NCBI RefSeq assembly: GCF_000972845.2
Contig: NC_040018.1
Span: 7,561,266 to 7,625,265, forward strand
Direction: 5' to 3'
Source of the DNA: Larimichthys crocea
Lineage: Eukaryota > Chordata > Actinopteri > Sciaenidae
DNA: 64,000 nucleotides
Numbering within the stretch: the first letter of the stretch is position 1; each line of letters begins with the position of its first letter. The notes beneath the pieces are model-generated. The model saw only the letters and a list, made by a program, of their open reading frames with translations, searched no databases and was not told the DNA's origin. This document shows positions 32,801-42,606 of the stretch, piece by piece. The translations under genes and the position numbers were made by a program.

Positions 32801-33167
32801 AAAGTCTTTCACTAAAGATGAAAATAATCTAACCCATGTCATACTGAATCTAAACAGTGTCAAACACAGATATACATCAGGAACTTTTGAGCATGACGAA
32901 ACTGCAAAGAGAAAAATAATCAAGAGAGGGGCACTCCTCATTCTTAGGCCTACTATGGTCCGGACACACTACGAAGCAGCTGATCTTTACTATTACAAAT
33001 GATACACTAAATCACCACAGACCAACACTTCATAACTGATTTCCAGAGACACAGGAGAGCCCTAGAAAAACACACAACACTTACACAGTTACTTACACAG
33101 GACTAGAATTTAAAGAGCAATGGTCCACCATCATCTCAGGGAGAAAATCCAGTTTAAAAGACGCCAT
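17395..33167 (-). CDS. celf1: CUGBP Elav-like family member 1 (CELF1), complete, 13 coding exons
   Basis: Exons (minus): 33167-33097, 29410-29223, 29121-29039, 25026-24978, 24232-24098, 24004-23925, 23789-23628, 23503-23434, 23089-22967, 22750-22637, 21284-21099, 20198-20055, 17522-17395; 1533 nt, 510 residues. The N-terminus [18 protein letters not shown] is the long CELF1 form; the short form would start at Met 28 ([10 protein letters not shown]). RRM1 (RNP2 MFVGQI, RNP1 GCCFITYY) and RRM2 ([14 protein letters not shown]) are followed by a Q/A/S-rich linker and C-terminal RRM3 (LFIYHL, CFGFVSY), ending [10 protein letters not shown]. The [13 protein letters not shown] tail fits CELF1 better than CELF2. 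Family role: binds GU-rich RNA, controls alternative splicing, deadenylation and mRNA decay in nucleus and cytoplasm. Exon lengths 83, 49, 135, 80 and 144 fit the conserved gene plan. Confidence 0.97.
17776..18317. mobile_element. Non-autonomous hAT element with perfect 8-bp target duplication
   Basis: In the last celf1 intron. Ends TAGGCCTGTGTTGAAAAAAA and ...ATCGATACCCAGCCCTA, with ATCGATT-rich subterminal repeats. The flanks are identical: CTCACACC at 17768-17775 and at 18318-18325. The interior (17970-18060) shares the TCGGAATGACTATGATG block with the fragment at 7285-7345. Confidence 0.92.
18652..19310 (-). pseudogene. 5'-truncated L2-like LINE, frameshifted C-terminal pol
   Basis: In the last celf1 intron, same strand as the gene. 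Minus strand reads [11 protein letters not shown], then LQMVQNSAA and HITPVLRS, and ends [20 protein letters not shown] and [12 protein letters not shown], the usual C-terminus of fish L2-type pol proteins. Frameshifts are present. The element ends in an AGCGCTATATAAATCC-type 3' end plus an (ATT)n tail at 18652-18676. It is the complementary part of what is deleted from the LINE at 60-62 kb, though not the same copy. Confidence 0.85.
20373..20466. repeat. Perfect 15-bp inverted repeat, 64-nt loop
   Basis: CCCAGGGCTCGTGTG at 20373-20387 and its exact complement CACACGAGCCCTGGG at 20452-20466, in the celf1 intron 175 bases upstream (in transcript sense) of the RRM3 exon acceptor. It could be a small MITE or an RNA hairpin. 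Confidence 0.8.
20720..20795. repeat. (CA)n microsatellite in celf1 intron
   Basis: About 38 uninterrupted CA units on the plus strand, so (UG)n in celf1 pre-mRNA, between the exons at 21284-21099 and 20198-20055. Confidence 0.97.
21837..22348. mobile_element. Tigger-type (TcMar) MITE, copy 1
   Basis: Flanked by TA on both sides; ends CAGTCGTCCCTCGCTATAAC and ...GATAAACGAGGGACAACTG. This is the familiar vertebrate CAGTNGTCCCTCG terminal repeat of Tigger-like elements. It lies in a celf1 intron. No transposase is encoded. It shares internal sequence with 27890-28201 (ATGCCTGTCTGAGAAAAGTG). Confidence 0.9.
23093..23176. repeat. (CA)n microsatellite abutting a celf1 3' splice site
   Basis: About 42 CA units. 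On the celf1 strand it is (UG)n running directly into UCAG at the acceptor of the exon 23089-22967, in the place where a polypyrimidine tract would normally be. Confidence 0.95.
23405..23431. repeat. (TG)n microsatellite at a celf1 5' splice site
   Basis: The donor of the exon 23503-23434 reads GTACACACAC..., that is, a (CA)n run in the pre-mRNA beginning inside the 5' splice site. Confidence 0.95.
23796..23836. repeat. (CA)n microsatellite upstream of a celf1 3' splice site
   Basis: On the celf1 strand it is (UG)n ending in UAAUUAG, the acceptor of the 162-nt exon 23789-23628. About 20 units. Confidence 0.95.
26033..26453. mobile_element. hAT element, CAGGGGTCTCCAAAC type
   Basis: Ends CAGGGGTCTCCAAACTACGG and ...TGTTTGGGGACCCCTG are inverted; flanks TTCTAACC and CTCTAACC match 7 of 8. 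The GGCCCGTGGGCCACAT interior is typical of this vertebrate hAT group. It sits in the large celf1 intron between exons 29121-29039 and 25026-24978. Confidence 0.9.
27510..27605 (+). mobile_element. Truncated SINE 3' body
   Basis: TGTCATGTCATCCCCTCTCT, a long CT run, ACTTTCCTGTGTCTC and ACTGTCAGATAAAGTG match the 3' half of the SINE type at 11.8-12.0 kb in the other orientation. The tRNA-like head is absent. Confidence 0.65.
27890..28201. mobile_element. Tigger-type (TcMar) MITE, copy 2
   Basis: TA-flanked; ends CAGTTGTCCCTCGCTATAAC and ...GATAAACAAGGGACCACTG. Shorter sister of 21837-22348, in another celf1 intron. Confidence 0.9.
29411..33096 (-). other. celf1: celf1 intron between exon MASF... 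and exon MNGS...
   Basis: About 3.7 kb, AT-rich. A block near 31645-31695 (CTCTCTGTGATTTACAGAGT, GATGGACAGTAAAGT) is repeated at 19984-20035 in the last part of another celf1 intron. No other exon or clear mobile element was recognised. Confidence 0.6.
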
Positions 33168-34929
33168 GATGGCAAAATCTGTTTCGTTTTCTTTCTTCTT
33201 CTTTAAGACAATGAAGCTAAACTGACGCAGTGATCAGGGGGTGGTGGTAAACTCCAGATTGTACAGTTGTTGGTAAGTCCCTGGTGAAGGATACAATAAG
33301 GCAGCCAGCAGTGCACGAAAGGCAAAAGAAAGATTGTGTGCTGGAATAAACCAATCCACATGGAGATCCCGTCCACCGGAACACAAATACGGCAAACAAA
33401 ATGTGACTGAGGAACCACCTTTGTTTAAGATGGAAGAAGAGCACAAATGACAGACACAAACTGACAGGCCTTCAGGTTGGTTTTCCAGGTTCTAGGACTA
33501 ACCACTGCATGGAGACCATGGAGACAGAGGGCTGATGGGATCACTGGGGCCAGAGAGAGTAATGGCAATTTGGGGTCCCACAATCAAAGTGCTGATGATC
33601 CACGGCTTTTGTGAACATTTCTCCTAGGCCAGCAGATCTGGCTGCAGCGTCAGATAAACAGGGTGTCAGATTGATGGTGATAAGGCCCAGTGGGCAGAGG
33701 GAATGAAAGAGGGAGTGAATAGTACTCTCCAGCCAGTAGCTAATCCCCGGACTAGCCACACCAGGGGCTAACAATTAGGTTCCGGCCTGAGGGGGACTGT
33801 GTTTACCCTGTTGTCCTGTGGACTGCACTCGTTTGTGTGCGATTTGTGTGTGTGTGTGAAAACAGAAGGGAGCCAATGTCAAATGACACAAGTCTTTGTG
33901 TGCCCCACACTGCACACACAAACTCACATGCACACCCACACCTCTGAAATGAGCTCAACTCCAGGGATGTATGTAACATAACGCCGGACAATAGGATCTG
34001 TCAATCTTCCCTCAGGCTGGCTGGACTCAACATAACCTCTTATTGCTGCGTTTGGTTTTTGCTTGAAATTTTAATCTATTCATTTTTCTGTTTCAAACAT
34101 TGGTACCTTTTTATTGTGAAACATGCACTCAAACCATTCAGTAAAGTAGATTTTAATACCACACACACACAAGGCTGTGAAATGTGCGAAAGTGTACATG
34201 GAGGGGTGGACCAACTCTTAAAAAAGCAGGGTCTCAGATAAGATAACTAAGATTAAAAATAAGAAAACTGTTGACAACAAAAAGGTCTTTTCAATCGACC
34301 ATAAGGGCTCATTAAAACATAGCAAAAATTTGGGGAGACGAGATTAGAACGTCATGTTTCAATACAAGATCATCAGGTTAGAAAAAAAACTGCAGATTAA
34401 CACAGATAATAATGTTCAGTCATTTACATAGTGCACAAACCAATCAGCTTGTTTGTGTGCACCTTAGCAAAGGTCGTGTTAACTGTAATGTTCCATCACT
34501 GACAGAATCTTTTCAACGATGTAAATATCTGAAGTTAAAAAAGGAACTGATGAGGTGGAGGATGAAGGACAAGGTAGCCAGCAGCAGCTGACGTTACAGT
34601 GGGAAAATCATTCATCTGTTTTATGAAGTGCACGACCGGTGTCTCTGTTCATCTCCCTGCTCAATACATAATCTATAAGTTGTGTATACTGAATGTGTAC
34701 TGTAACCCAGTGGTTGTTGTTTTTTTAATAAAATGTGATTAAATTGGTCATGTTTCATTCTCATTAAAAAAGGTGAAATTAAAATGATAGTTTAGACAGA
34801 TTAGATTAGAGCAGATTAGACATTTTTACAAACCTGTCTGTGAAAACGACAGACAACAAGAAAGTCTAACAGAGCTGAAGCTGAGCAGCCAGAGGTCACC
34901 AGAGTTAAAGACAGCATGTAATATATTCT

Positions 34930-35225
34930 ATACAAAATATCCATCCATCCAATATCTGTAACCACTTATGTTCGTCGGGGTCATGGCTGGAGCATATCCC
35001 AGCTGACATTGGAGGAGAGGTGGGGTACACTGTGGACAAGTCGCCAGTTCATCACAGAGCACATAGAGACAAACAACCATTCACACTCACATTCACAAAT
35101 ACGGACAACTTAGAGTCACCTAACAGGTTCATTAACCTGCATGTGTTTGGACTGTGGGAGGAAGTCGGAGTAAGCAAGAGAGAACTCCAGGCCACAGTGC
35201 TAACCACTGCAGCACCGTGCTGCTG
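34930..35225 (+). repeat. Dispersed fish repeat of the ATCCCAGCTGACATTGG class, copy 2
   Basis: Begins ATCCATCCATCCAATATCTG, contains ATCCCAGCTGACATTGGA, GGGGTACACTGTGGACAAG and GGACTGTGGGAGGAAG. More complete than the copy at 6400-6665. Confidence 0.75.
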
Positions 35226-35439
35226 TATAAAATATGTTTCACCAAAATAATGTGATAAGTGAGAAAGCATTTCATTGGATGCTTAATTACTATGAACCTC
35301 CAAACGCAAGAAGTCATCAACCACTTTTCATCGTTTACCAGAAAATGACTCTAAAATACCATGAACCTAATAAACCTAAATCTACAAGTGATATGTGATA
35401 TGACTTCACACAGACTTTAACGGTGCACTTTAAATGTGC

Positions 35440-36143
35440 CGACTCGCATCGGTTGACAGAAAAAATTCATTGCGATTCTTGGCGAATGCGAGAGAAGTAG
35501 GATATGTTCTTTTTCGACTTTTTTAAAAATTAGAAATAGGTTACGTTATCTTAAATAAAGTCACTGGTTGGTGAATGATTTGTTCAACGTCAGGCGTCAA
35601 GTCACGTGACTCACGTCACTACGTAGGTACGGAGCACAGAGCGAGGGAAGACATGGCGGCGGTAGAAAATAGCTTTAAAATAGAGGACGCACCGAGCAGT
35701 TTGAAATCACCTGTGTGGCGGCATTTTGGATTTCCTATATACACAAATACAACCGTCAGAAGCGGACAGACAAAACCAAAACAGCATGTAAATATTGCAA
35801 GAGACTGCAACATATAGTGGCAACACGAGCAGCATGTGAGAAGCAAAGTAACGTTACGCCCCCTCGTGAGCGAAAACTGCACATCACATCAGTTAACAGC
35901 AGTTTACTGTGAGACTGTTTCTAAAGAAAGCAGATATTTGTCATGTGTTTTGTTGTTTAAGATGTAAGTTGCACTTTTTATAAGAACACAAACTGTTTGA
36001 GAGTTTCTGTAAGGAAAGATTTTTTTCCCATAAATAAAAAGATAATTTTATTTGGTCATAATTTGTCTGTAGCTCATTTTGATTTTAAAAAATCGTGACT
36101 CGAATCGAGTTGTGAGTCAAGATGTATCGTTACATCCCTAATC
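35440..36143 (+). pseudogene. Decayed hAT/ZBED-type transposon
   Basis: The plus strand at 35654-35870 reads as the N-terminus of a BED-finger transposase (MAAVENSFKIEDAPSSLKS, VWRHFGF, then in another frame TDKTKTACKYCKRLQ): the W/F pair and the CxxC pair are kept, but the frame is broken and the histidines are lost. The right end is ATCGTTACATCCCTAA, a hAT terminus matching 9514 in inverse. The left boundary is uncertain. Confidence 0.7.
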
Positions 36144-36165
36144 ATGCATATATATTTTTACTTAC

Positions 36166-36182
36166 CATCGGGGTTAAGCCCA
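36166..36182 (-). other. celf1: Possible 17-nt microexon downstream of the alternative celf1 exon
   Basis: Minus strand TACAG/TGGGCTTAACCCCGATG/GTAAGT has a strong donor and two possible acceptors (36182 or 36187). With the 17-nt version, the chain 36438-36316, this microexon, then an acceptor at 33178 (ACGAAACAG) stays in frame into MASFKLDF. Purely a phase argument; low confidence. Confidence 0.2.
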
Positions 36183-36315
36183 CTGTACTGTAGGTAGATA
36201 GTCTTTTGTTTCTGGTTCTCCATGTATGGACTGACATGCATGGTGTACAGTGTGTTTACTGGACGTCGACAGATTTTCTATAACTATAACTAAAAGAGTA
36301 GAGAAGGCTCCTTAC

Positions 36316-36419
36316 CCCCCTAGTGCCAAGTTGGAGATGTCCGAGTTAGGGAGGGGGAGTGTGGGCTGTCCAGTCTGCTCCGGGGACACATACAGGGTAT
36401 CGGGGTCGAGGCTATCCAT
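36316..36419 (-). CDS. celf1: Candidate alternative first coding exon of celf1
   Basis: Exon-like block 36438-36316 on the minus strand: acceptor TTAGCAG, then 123 bases, then a strong donor GTAAGG. From the ATG at 36419-36417 it encodes 34 residues (MDSLDPDTLYVSPEQT... ending SDISNLALG) and stops in phase 2 (GG). That phase is the same as the normal first coding exon, so it would splice in frame to the exon at 29410, giving ...[15 protein letters not shown]. Composition is more GC-rich and codon-like than the surrounding intron. I do not recognise this peptide, so it may be a real celf1 isoform exon, part of another transcript or chance. A (UG)n run lies directly upstream of the acceptor. 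Confidence 0.45.
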
Positions 36420-36442
36420 CCAGGGCCTTGCAATACTACTGC

Positions 36443-36456
36443 TAACACACACACAG

Positions 36457-36488
<32 letters not shown>

Positions 36489-36492
36489 ACAC
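36443..36492. repeat. (CA)n microsatellite abutting the alternative celf1 exon
   Basis: CA repeats with two CAGA interruptions; (UG)n in celf1 sense, ending at UUAGCAG of the candidate exon acceptor. Confidence 0.95.
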
Positions 36493-39400
36493 AGGACAAA
36501 TAAATACACAACAAAAATACTTAACAGAGACACTCAACACATAACATCAAACATCTTAGGCTAGACTGACACTGCAAGTTGGATTTAATGCTCAGATCAG
36601 ATTTTTTTTGTTTGTTTTTCAGATTCCAGCATGAACTGCTCACTGTCCTGAACTGACCTGCGTACACAAAACGAGCAATAAAACATTAGACCATGTCACA
36701 TGTGGCACACTCTCAAACATGGAGCCCACAGAAATCAGCGTTTTATTGTTTACAAATTGATGCAGTGCAGCACAGGCCAAGAATTCATGAGCACATGACA
36801 ACACTGATGAAGACAAGTAGAAAGAGAGCTACTTCTGTACAGAGGGGTATGTGTGGATGCAGAGTCCGGGGCCAGGAGTGGTGGGACTGTGACGTGAACG
36901 GCTTCATGAGAACAGATTGCATCCAAAATTTCATGATGTGAAGGCCCGCTTTGAACTACGTCTGTCAGCACCTCAACACGAGACTCCAGCGAGTGAGTGA
37001 GTGACGTAAAAGTCACATGAATTCTGAAATATGACTCAGGTGGAGGTCACAAAAATAAAAGACTGAATGTGATAGGAAAACTGCGCTCAATTAGCCAATA
37101 AAAATAAGACAACCACAGCTGACCACGATGAACAAATCTAGATAATCAACAATGTTAAAGCTTAATGACAAAGAGGAGCTGTAGCTCTAAATGCTACAAA
37201 CTCAACATAAACATTTTCATACCTCATTCACCCAGTGAGTGACCCCAACTCGCAAATGTTCTGCCAAAGGCAGCATTCCATTCATGCCATGTCAGGAGAA
37301 AAACTGACTTTTTTTTTTCTCTCAGATGAAAATGTTGCTGTTGGCTCAAACTGCATTTAAACTTCAGTTTTGTTTGGGTCAAAGATAAACGGTCCAAATG
37401 TTCCTGAGCAAACAGACCCACATTAAACACACCTCTCTGCTTGCACGTCATCCTAAAGCACGCTCACAATAAAAAAATTGATTTTTTTGCATGCATAGAT
37501 GTGGAACATGACTTCAAACGTTAATAACTGTCTGTCAGAACAGCAGGTGGACAACGTAGAATAAGACGTGTTTATCACAGTGATCAGAGACTTTTGTAAC
37601 TTATTTGGCTAGACTGCTCAGAAAAAAAATAAAAAATGTCCAAAGAAAGCTGACTGAATTCTGAGACACTGAACTCACAAACCAGTGCTAATTTCTGCTT
37701 TTGCTTGAGTGGCCTTGGTGGTATCAAAGTGAAACTGCAGCTGACGAAGTAACAAGATACACACACACCCCCCACCCACCCAAACAGGACATGGCTACTA
37801 GAGATCGCATGACTGTAAACTGCTGCGGAATGACTAAATGCTGCCCTCAAGACTTTGCCCTGGAAATTACCTTTGTGTGTGTGTGTGTGTGTGTGTCTAA
37901 AGAAAACACCAGTATTTTGCAGTCATTGGCTCTTTCTAGGAACTCCCTGTTGTCCTAATTTCTTGATGTGACTGTAAAATCGAGTCTAGTCTTTAGCACT
38001 ACAGGAACACCAGCCTCAGTGGGTCTGTTGTGCTTATGGCAACACCCAAAGCCAGCTGTGATGCTGTGTGGAAAATAGAGGGGAATACTCTGATGTCACC
38101 AATCTGCAGAGCTGCAACAGCGGGGAGGGGAAACTAACAAATATTAGATTTTTTAAAAAGTCATCAGAAAAACATGATCAGTATGACTTACAGGACAATC
38201 ACTTTGTATGTTGGAAAGAGGCCAAAGTTGAGTTTGTCTGACAGAAATACTAGCAGTGTAATGGTACATGTATCCATCCAGAACCATTCAGTACAGGACA
38301 TTCCACATTTCGTTACGCCCTGTTGTTATGGAATTTTCTATCCTTAGGTTGCACGAGGTCACGTGTGGGCCTTGAGGTCCTCGGCAGTATTAATTGTTGG
38401 TCTTTGACTGGGTGCCACCATATCTCAACACTGTGGTGGCCAGGGTCGAAGAGACCTATTGCTGCCTTCATAGACATAATAGATAGCTTGACGCTCCAAT
38501 CTGCGTAAACAGACATCCGTGTCTCCAGACTAGAATATGCTGCATGGGTAAAAGACATTCTCTTTGACTAATTCTGGGCGTGTAGTATTTGTGGTGTTAT
38601 CTTTGGGTTTAAAGTCGATCCACCAGCACGAGTTCGGCAGAACATGAGACCGACTCAGGCACTTCTGATGAACTTTGAGAGTGTCTCTAATTCTCCTTGG
38701 CCAAGCATCAATAAATAATACAGGATAAGACATCAGAGGCTCCTGAACACTTTCTTCCTTCCTGACCTCACCATTGACCTTTGACTTCAGCAATTTCTCC
38801 ACAACAACAATTACTGTCATCAGTTAGCCAGATTAGCCATGCCGAGGCAGTGTTCCTGCCATCCGAATGGCAAAAACAAATGTGAGACCAGAGCTTGAGG
38901 GAGACATTTAGATCCACTGTATGCTGACACTGTGCAGCTGATGTCAGGTATGACTGTGGAAACACTTCAAACATGTCAGGCATCACCTGAATGTGACGAT
39001 TAACGAGACAGAAACAGACAAAGGTACACAAAATCCACAACTCACTACGAGGAAAGTAAGTCCACTCAGACCTGTTCCTCCAGCAACAATGATAATCTGG
39101 TACAGCTCCGGCCTTCAGAATAACTGTGCAGACTCTTTAAAAGTAAATCTAAAAGTCTGCACGGACTGCATTAGTGTGAGCGTGTTGGAACAGGTAGGCT
39201 CACTACAATCACTGCACTCATTTATTCCTCTGTCCAAGAGTCAAATTAGCACAACGCATCCAAAGCTGCATTTGAGTATCTTAACCGGCAAACTGCAGAG
39301 CGTTCCTGAATGATGTCGGACTGCACTGTGGCAGAAGCTGACCCAGCAGGAACCCCTGCTGTTCTGTACGGTGGTCACCTTGAAATGATTGAGGAGGCAA

Positions 39401-40343
39401 AGTCTTAATGTGTCCACTGAACAAGTCCTCTATCGTCTTAATACAAACATTTTTCTACTTACACTTTTTGTTGTTAAATGACTGTAAAGTTCAGCCCAGC
39501 TGTGGTATTTTCTGTTGAAATGAAACTTCTTTAGTTAGTGCCTTTACTTTACTGACACCAGAGGATTCTGACCTTTTTAGATCGAGCAGCAGCAGCAACA
39601 GAGAGGTTTTAACATTAAGCAACCACTTTTACAGCCACATTACACCACTTACATTTGGTCTTTTTCCCTCCATTACGCCTTCTGTCCAGAATAAAGACAA
39701 CAACAACAAAAAAGAGCCTCCAGAGTGTTTTAATCTTTAAAACACTGGCTGGGGCTGTGAGTCCAACCTTTGGTAGCCTCTAACTTTCTCTGATCGTTCA
39801 TGGTCAGTTTGGCCCAACGCAGAGCCGTTGTGATTAACCTGTTGATTCTGACAAACTGTGTTTTCATTCTAGAACAGCACACTGGAAATATCTGCTGATA
39901 AACAGGCATGATTCAATAGCTATTTTCATTCAGTAGTCTGAAAACAGAAAAGGAGGAGACGGGATAGAGATGCTGGCCGTCCTGAAACTTGCTCACGCAC
40001 AGTTCACTCTGCTGTCATAACTTTGTCTGTGATCAGGAATTTTTAAACATCAATACAACAGCTGTGTCATTAATCTGCATTCATGTTGATCTTATGGGAC
40101 AGCATCATGACCATGAAACGATCTATTGGTCATCTAGGCTGTCGGGTCACACTGCAGCGAGGCAGTTCCCTTCAAATCGAGAGAATAGGTTCATCATTTG
40201 GCTGTTTCGACATCGCTCGGACGTTGACTGTGGACAGAGGTCTCTAAGACGACCTGGAAACAGATCGCCCTCACACAAAAGCAGGTGTGAAGTCTGGCGG
40301 CATCCAGCAGTGAGAACACGGTGTAGAAACATGGCATTTCAAC

Positions 40344-41124
40344 TAGGGCTGCCACAAACGATTATTCTGATCGTCGACTAATCGCCGATTATTTTTTCGA
40401 TTAGTCGACTAATCGGTTCATACATAAATTGACTGTAAAACATACAGCTTATCGCACCAGCATGCAGCTGATCAGATCATCAGCTTTCAGCTTGAAGTAT
40501 GAGCTAACTGAAAATAAAAACAATTAAGATGATAGCTCATTAAGCCGTTAATGAGAGTCCACGGCCCCAGGAAACGGCGAGGTCCAGGCGGGCGGGCGCT
40601 TCATCTTCGCCCTCGAGCCTTTCCAAGCCGACCCAGAGCCGGTCGCGGCACACTGCCGCAGAGTAAACGCGCTCGGTGGGGGCCAGCCAGCACCGGGGAG
40701 ACGTCCCACGAGGGGATCCTCCCGCACCGTGCGGCCGTCCCTGACCCGCCGAGTTGAATCCCCCGGGCAGACTGCGCGGAAGTTGCGGAAAAATCGCGGT
40801 GATTGGTTAAAATTGCAACACCGCCCTGAATTCACGGGGATTCACTAAAGTTGCGTTGAAGTTGCAAATCGCAACATTGCAAATTCCTGGAGGGTCTGTG
40901 TTATGGTATCATTTACGGTACAGTCAGGCCTGACGCCGATTACCACTACTGCGCATGTGCGTAGGTGTGTGTGTGTGTGACAGAAAGGCAGCCGCGGCAG
41001 TGGAAGCTACAGCCGCAGTTTTGAGAGAAAAGTAAAGTATAAAAAAAACAAAAAAAAAAACAATGCGTCGACTACTAAACTAGTCCGATTAATCGTGACT
41101 AATCGACTAATCGTGGCAGCCCTA
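40344..41124. mobile_element. Non-autonomous hAT element, family A copy 2
   Basis: Ends TAGGGCTGCCACAAACGATT and ...TAATCGTGGCAGCCCTA; flanks ATTTCAAC and ATTCCAAC (7/8). It has a GC-rich core with a GGAGGGTCTGTGTTATGGTA block shared with copies 1 and 3, and lies in a celf1 5' intron. Confidence 0.9.
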
Positions 41125-41399
41125 ATTCCAACAAGGTGCACCCGCACCGTCTGCAGGTATTAAAAGGCTCATTCTGAGGTAATGCTGATACACTGATGAA
41201 AACATAGTTTGCATATTACATTCCATAATCTGTAAACAGAGCCGCGAGAAGCGTACGCGCCAGACGTAGTTACACCTACACGTACACGCGGCCGTATAAT
41301 AATTCATCCACCTGGATTTCCACTGATCAGACACTGTGCATCACTGTGATGATGATGATGATGATGATGATGATGAGCCTTGCACACAAACACACCCTG

Positions 41400-42060
41400 T
41401 GTTTTCTTCTTCGTGTGTGAGTGCACGATGACAGGTCTGACAGTGTGGGAGGGGTAATATCAAGTAGGCGACTTCCGCTTTCGCTGACATCACGTGCACG
41501 TGCCTGTGTTCACTTATATATATATATATCGAGCTATAGAATATCTAATATATATATATATATAATATATATATAAATAACACTGTGACGAACAATAACA
41601 AGGCTCGTGGCGTGACCTGAAAACACACATCACATCACGCTACACGCACGCGGACTAAAAGCCAGTCTGTCATGACGTCATTTCATCAACACGTTACTTG
41701 TCAACACACACACACACACACAGTCATATTGTCAAAGTGGCGTCCACGAGCCCACATGACAAAGCTCTCGCGCTAAGCTACACGAGCAGCAGCAGTTATG
41801 GGGTGACGTTAGCTAGCTTAACGGTAACTTGAAAAGGACCGAACTTACCCGCGTTTTGCTACGCCACCGTTAATTTGACTTGTGCTTAGAACAAACAGTC
41901 GGTTTGGATGTTCGCTCACGGTGTAGCGTCACTGACACTGCGCTGCTGTTAACGGGCTGGCTGCATGGGGGGTTTAGTTGTCGGTCTGTCACTTCGGAGC
42001 TTCGGCTAGCAGCCACTGTGTAAAATGGCAGTCTGCTGCTGAACCGTTCAGCGGTGTGCC
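41400..42060 (-). promoter_or_regulatory. celf1: Candidate celf1 promoter and non-coding first exon
   Basis: A strong minus-strand donor (CGCGG/GTAAGT, exon end at 41849) closes a non-coding block extending upward to about 42.0 kb. The surroundings are the most CpG-rich between celf1 coding sequence and mtfmt. No ATG-led coding is seen, so it fits a 5' UTR exon. The transcription start is not determined. The end of a hAT element starts at about 42045, directly at this region. Confidence 0.5.
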
Positions 42061-42184
42061 GTGCGCGAACGAGTCGGTTCAAAGAGCCGACTCTTTTAAG
42101 GTGAGCGATAGGAGCCGGCTCCCAACCGATCGTGAACCGTTCTTTTCTCTTTTTTTTTTTTACTTTTCTCTTTAGGAAAAGCAT

Positions 42185-42606
42185 AGACAATACATATGAC
42201 ATATATACACAGACATATATACCTAGACATATATACACAGACTATATACTAGACTTATACACACAGCATATATACATAGACATATATACAGACATATATA
42301 CATAGACATATATAAATAGAACTAGCATATAACACAGACATATTCAGACATATATACACAGACATATATACGCAGACATATATACGCAGACATATATACA
42401 TAGACATATATACACAGACATATATGTATACACAGACATATACACATAGACATATATACACAGACATATATACACATAGACATATATACATAGACATATA
42501 TACACAGCATATATTACATAGACATATATACACAGACATATATACACAGACATTATACATAGACATATATACACAGACATATATACACAGACATATATAC
42601 ACAGAC
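42185..42606. repeat. 14-bp minisatellite array, copy 2 of the fold-back-like family
   Basis: Some 29 units of CAGACATATATACA and variants (ACATAGACATATAT), several shortened. Every reading frame is long-lived because the unit lacks stops on the minus strand and 14 x 3 bases restores the frame, giving spurious ORFs such as VCVYMSVYICL repeats. Confidence 0.95.

Larger units (their letters stand above)
33168..41848 (-). other. celf1: celf1 5' introns and leader region
   Basis: Runs from the first annotated coding exon to the candidate non-coding first exon. It holds a dispersed repeat near 35 kb, a hAT/BED remnant at 35.4-36.1 kb, a coding-like exon at 36316-36438, a hAT element at 40344-41124 and otherwise unique sequence. 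ORFs at 38313-38820 show no recognisable domain. Confidence 0.55.

Noticed and set aside
38313..38820. Two adjacent minus-strand ORFs (81 and 96 codons) as an unknown gene
   Set aside because: No recognisable domain, no good start or splice pattern; likely chance in an intron.
40548..40835. ORF MNSGRCCNFNQS..., also at 5490 and 58538
   Set aside because: It recurs only inside the three family A hAT copies, in the GC-rich core, and is not conserved in frame along its length.
42185..42606. CRISPR-like regular repeats
   Set aside because: The repeats are contiguous 14-mers without unique spacers, in a vertebrate genome.
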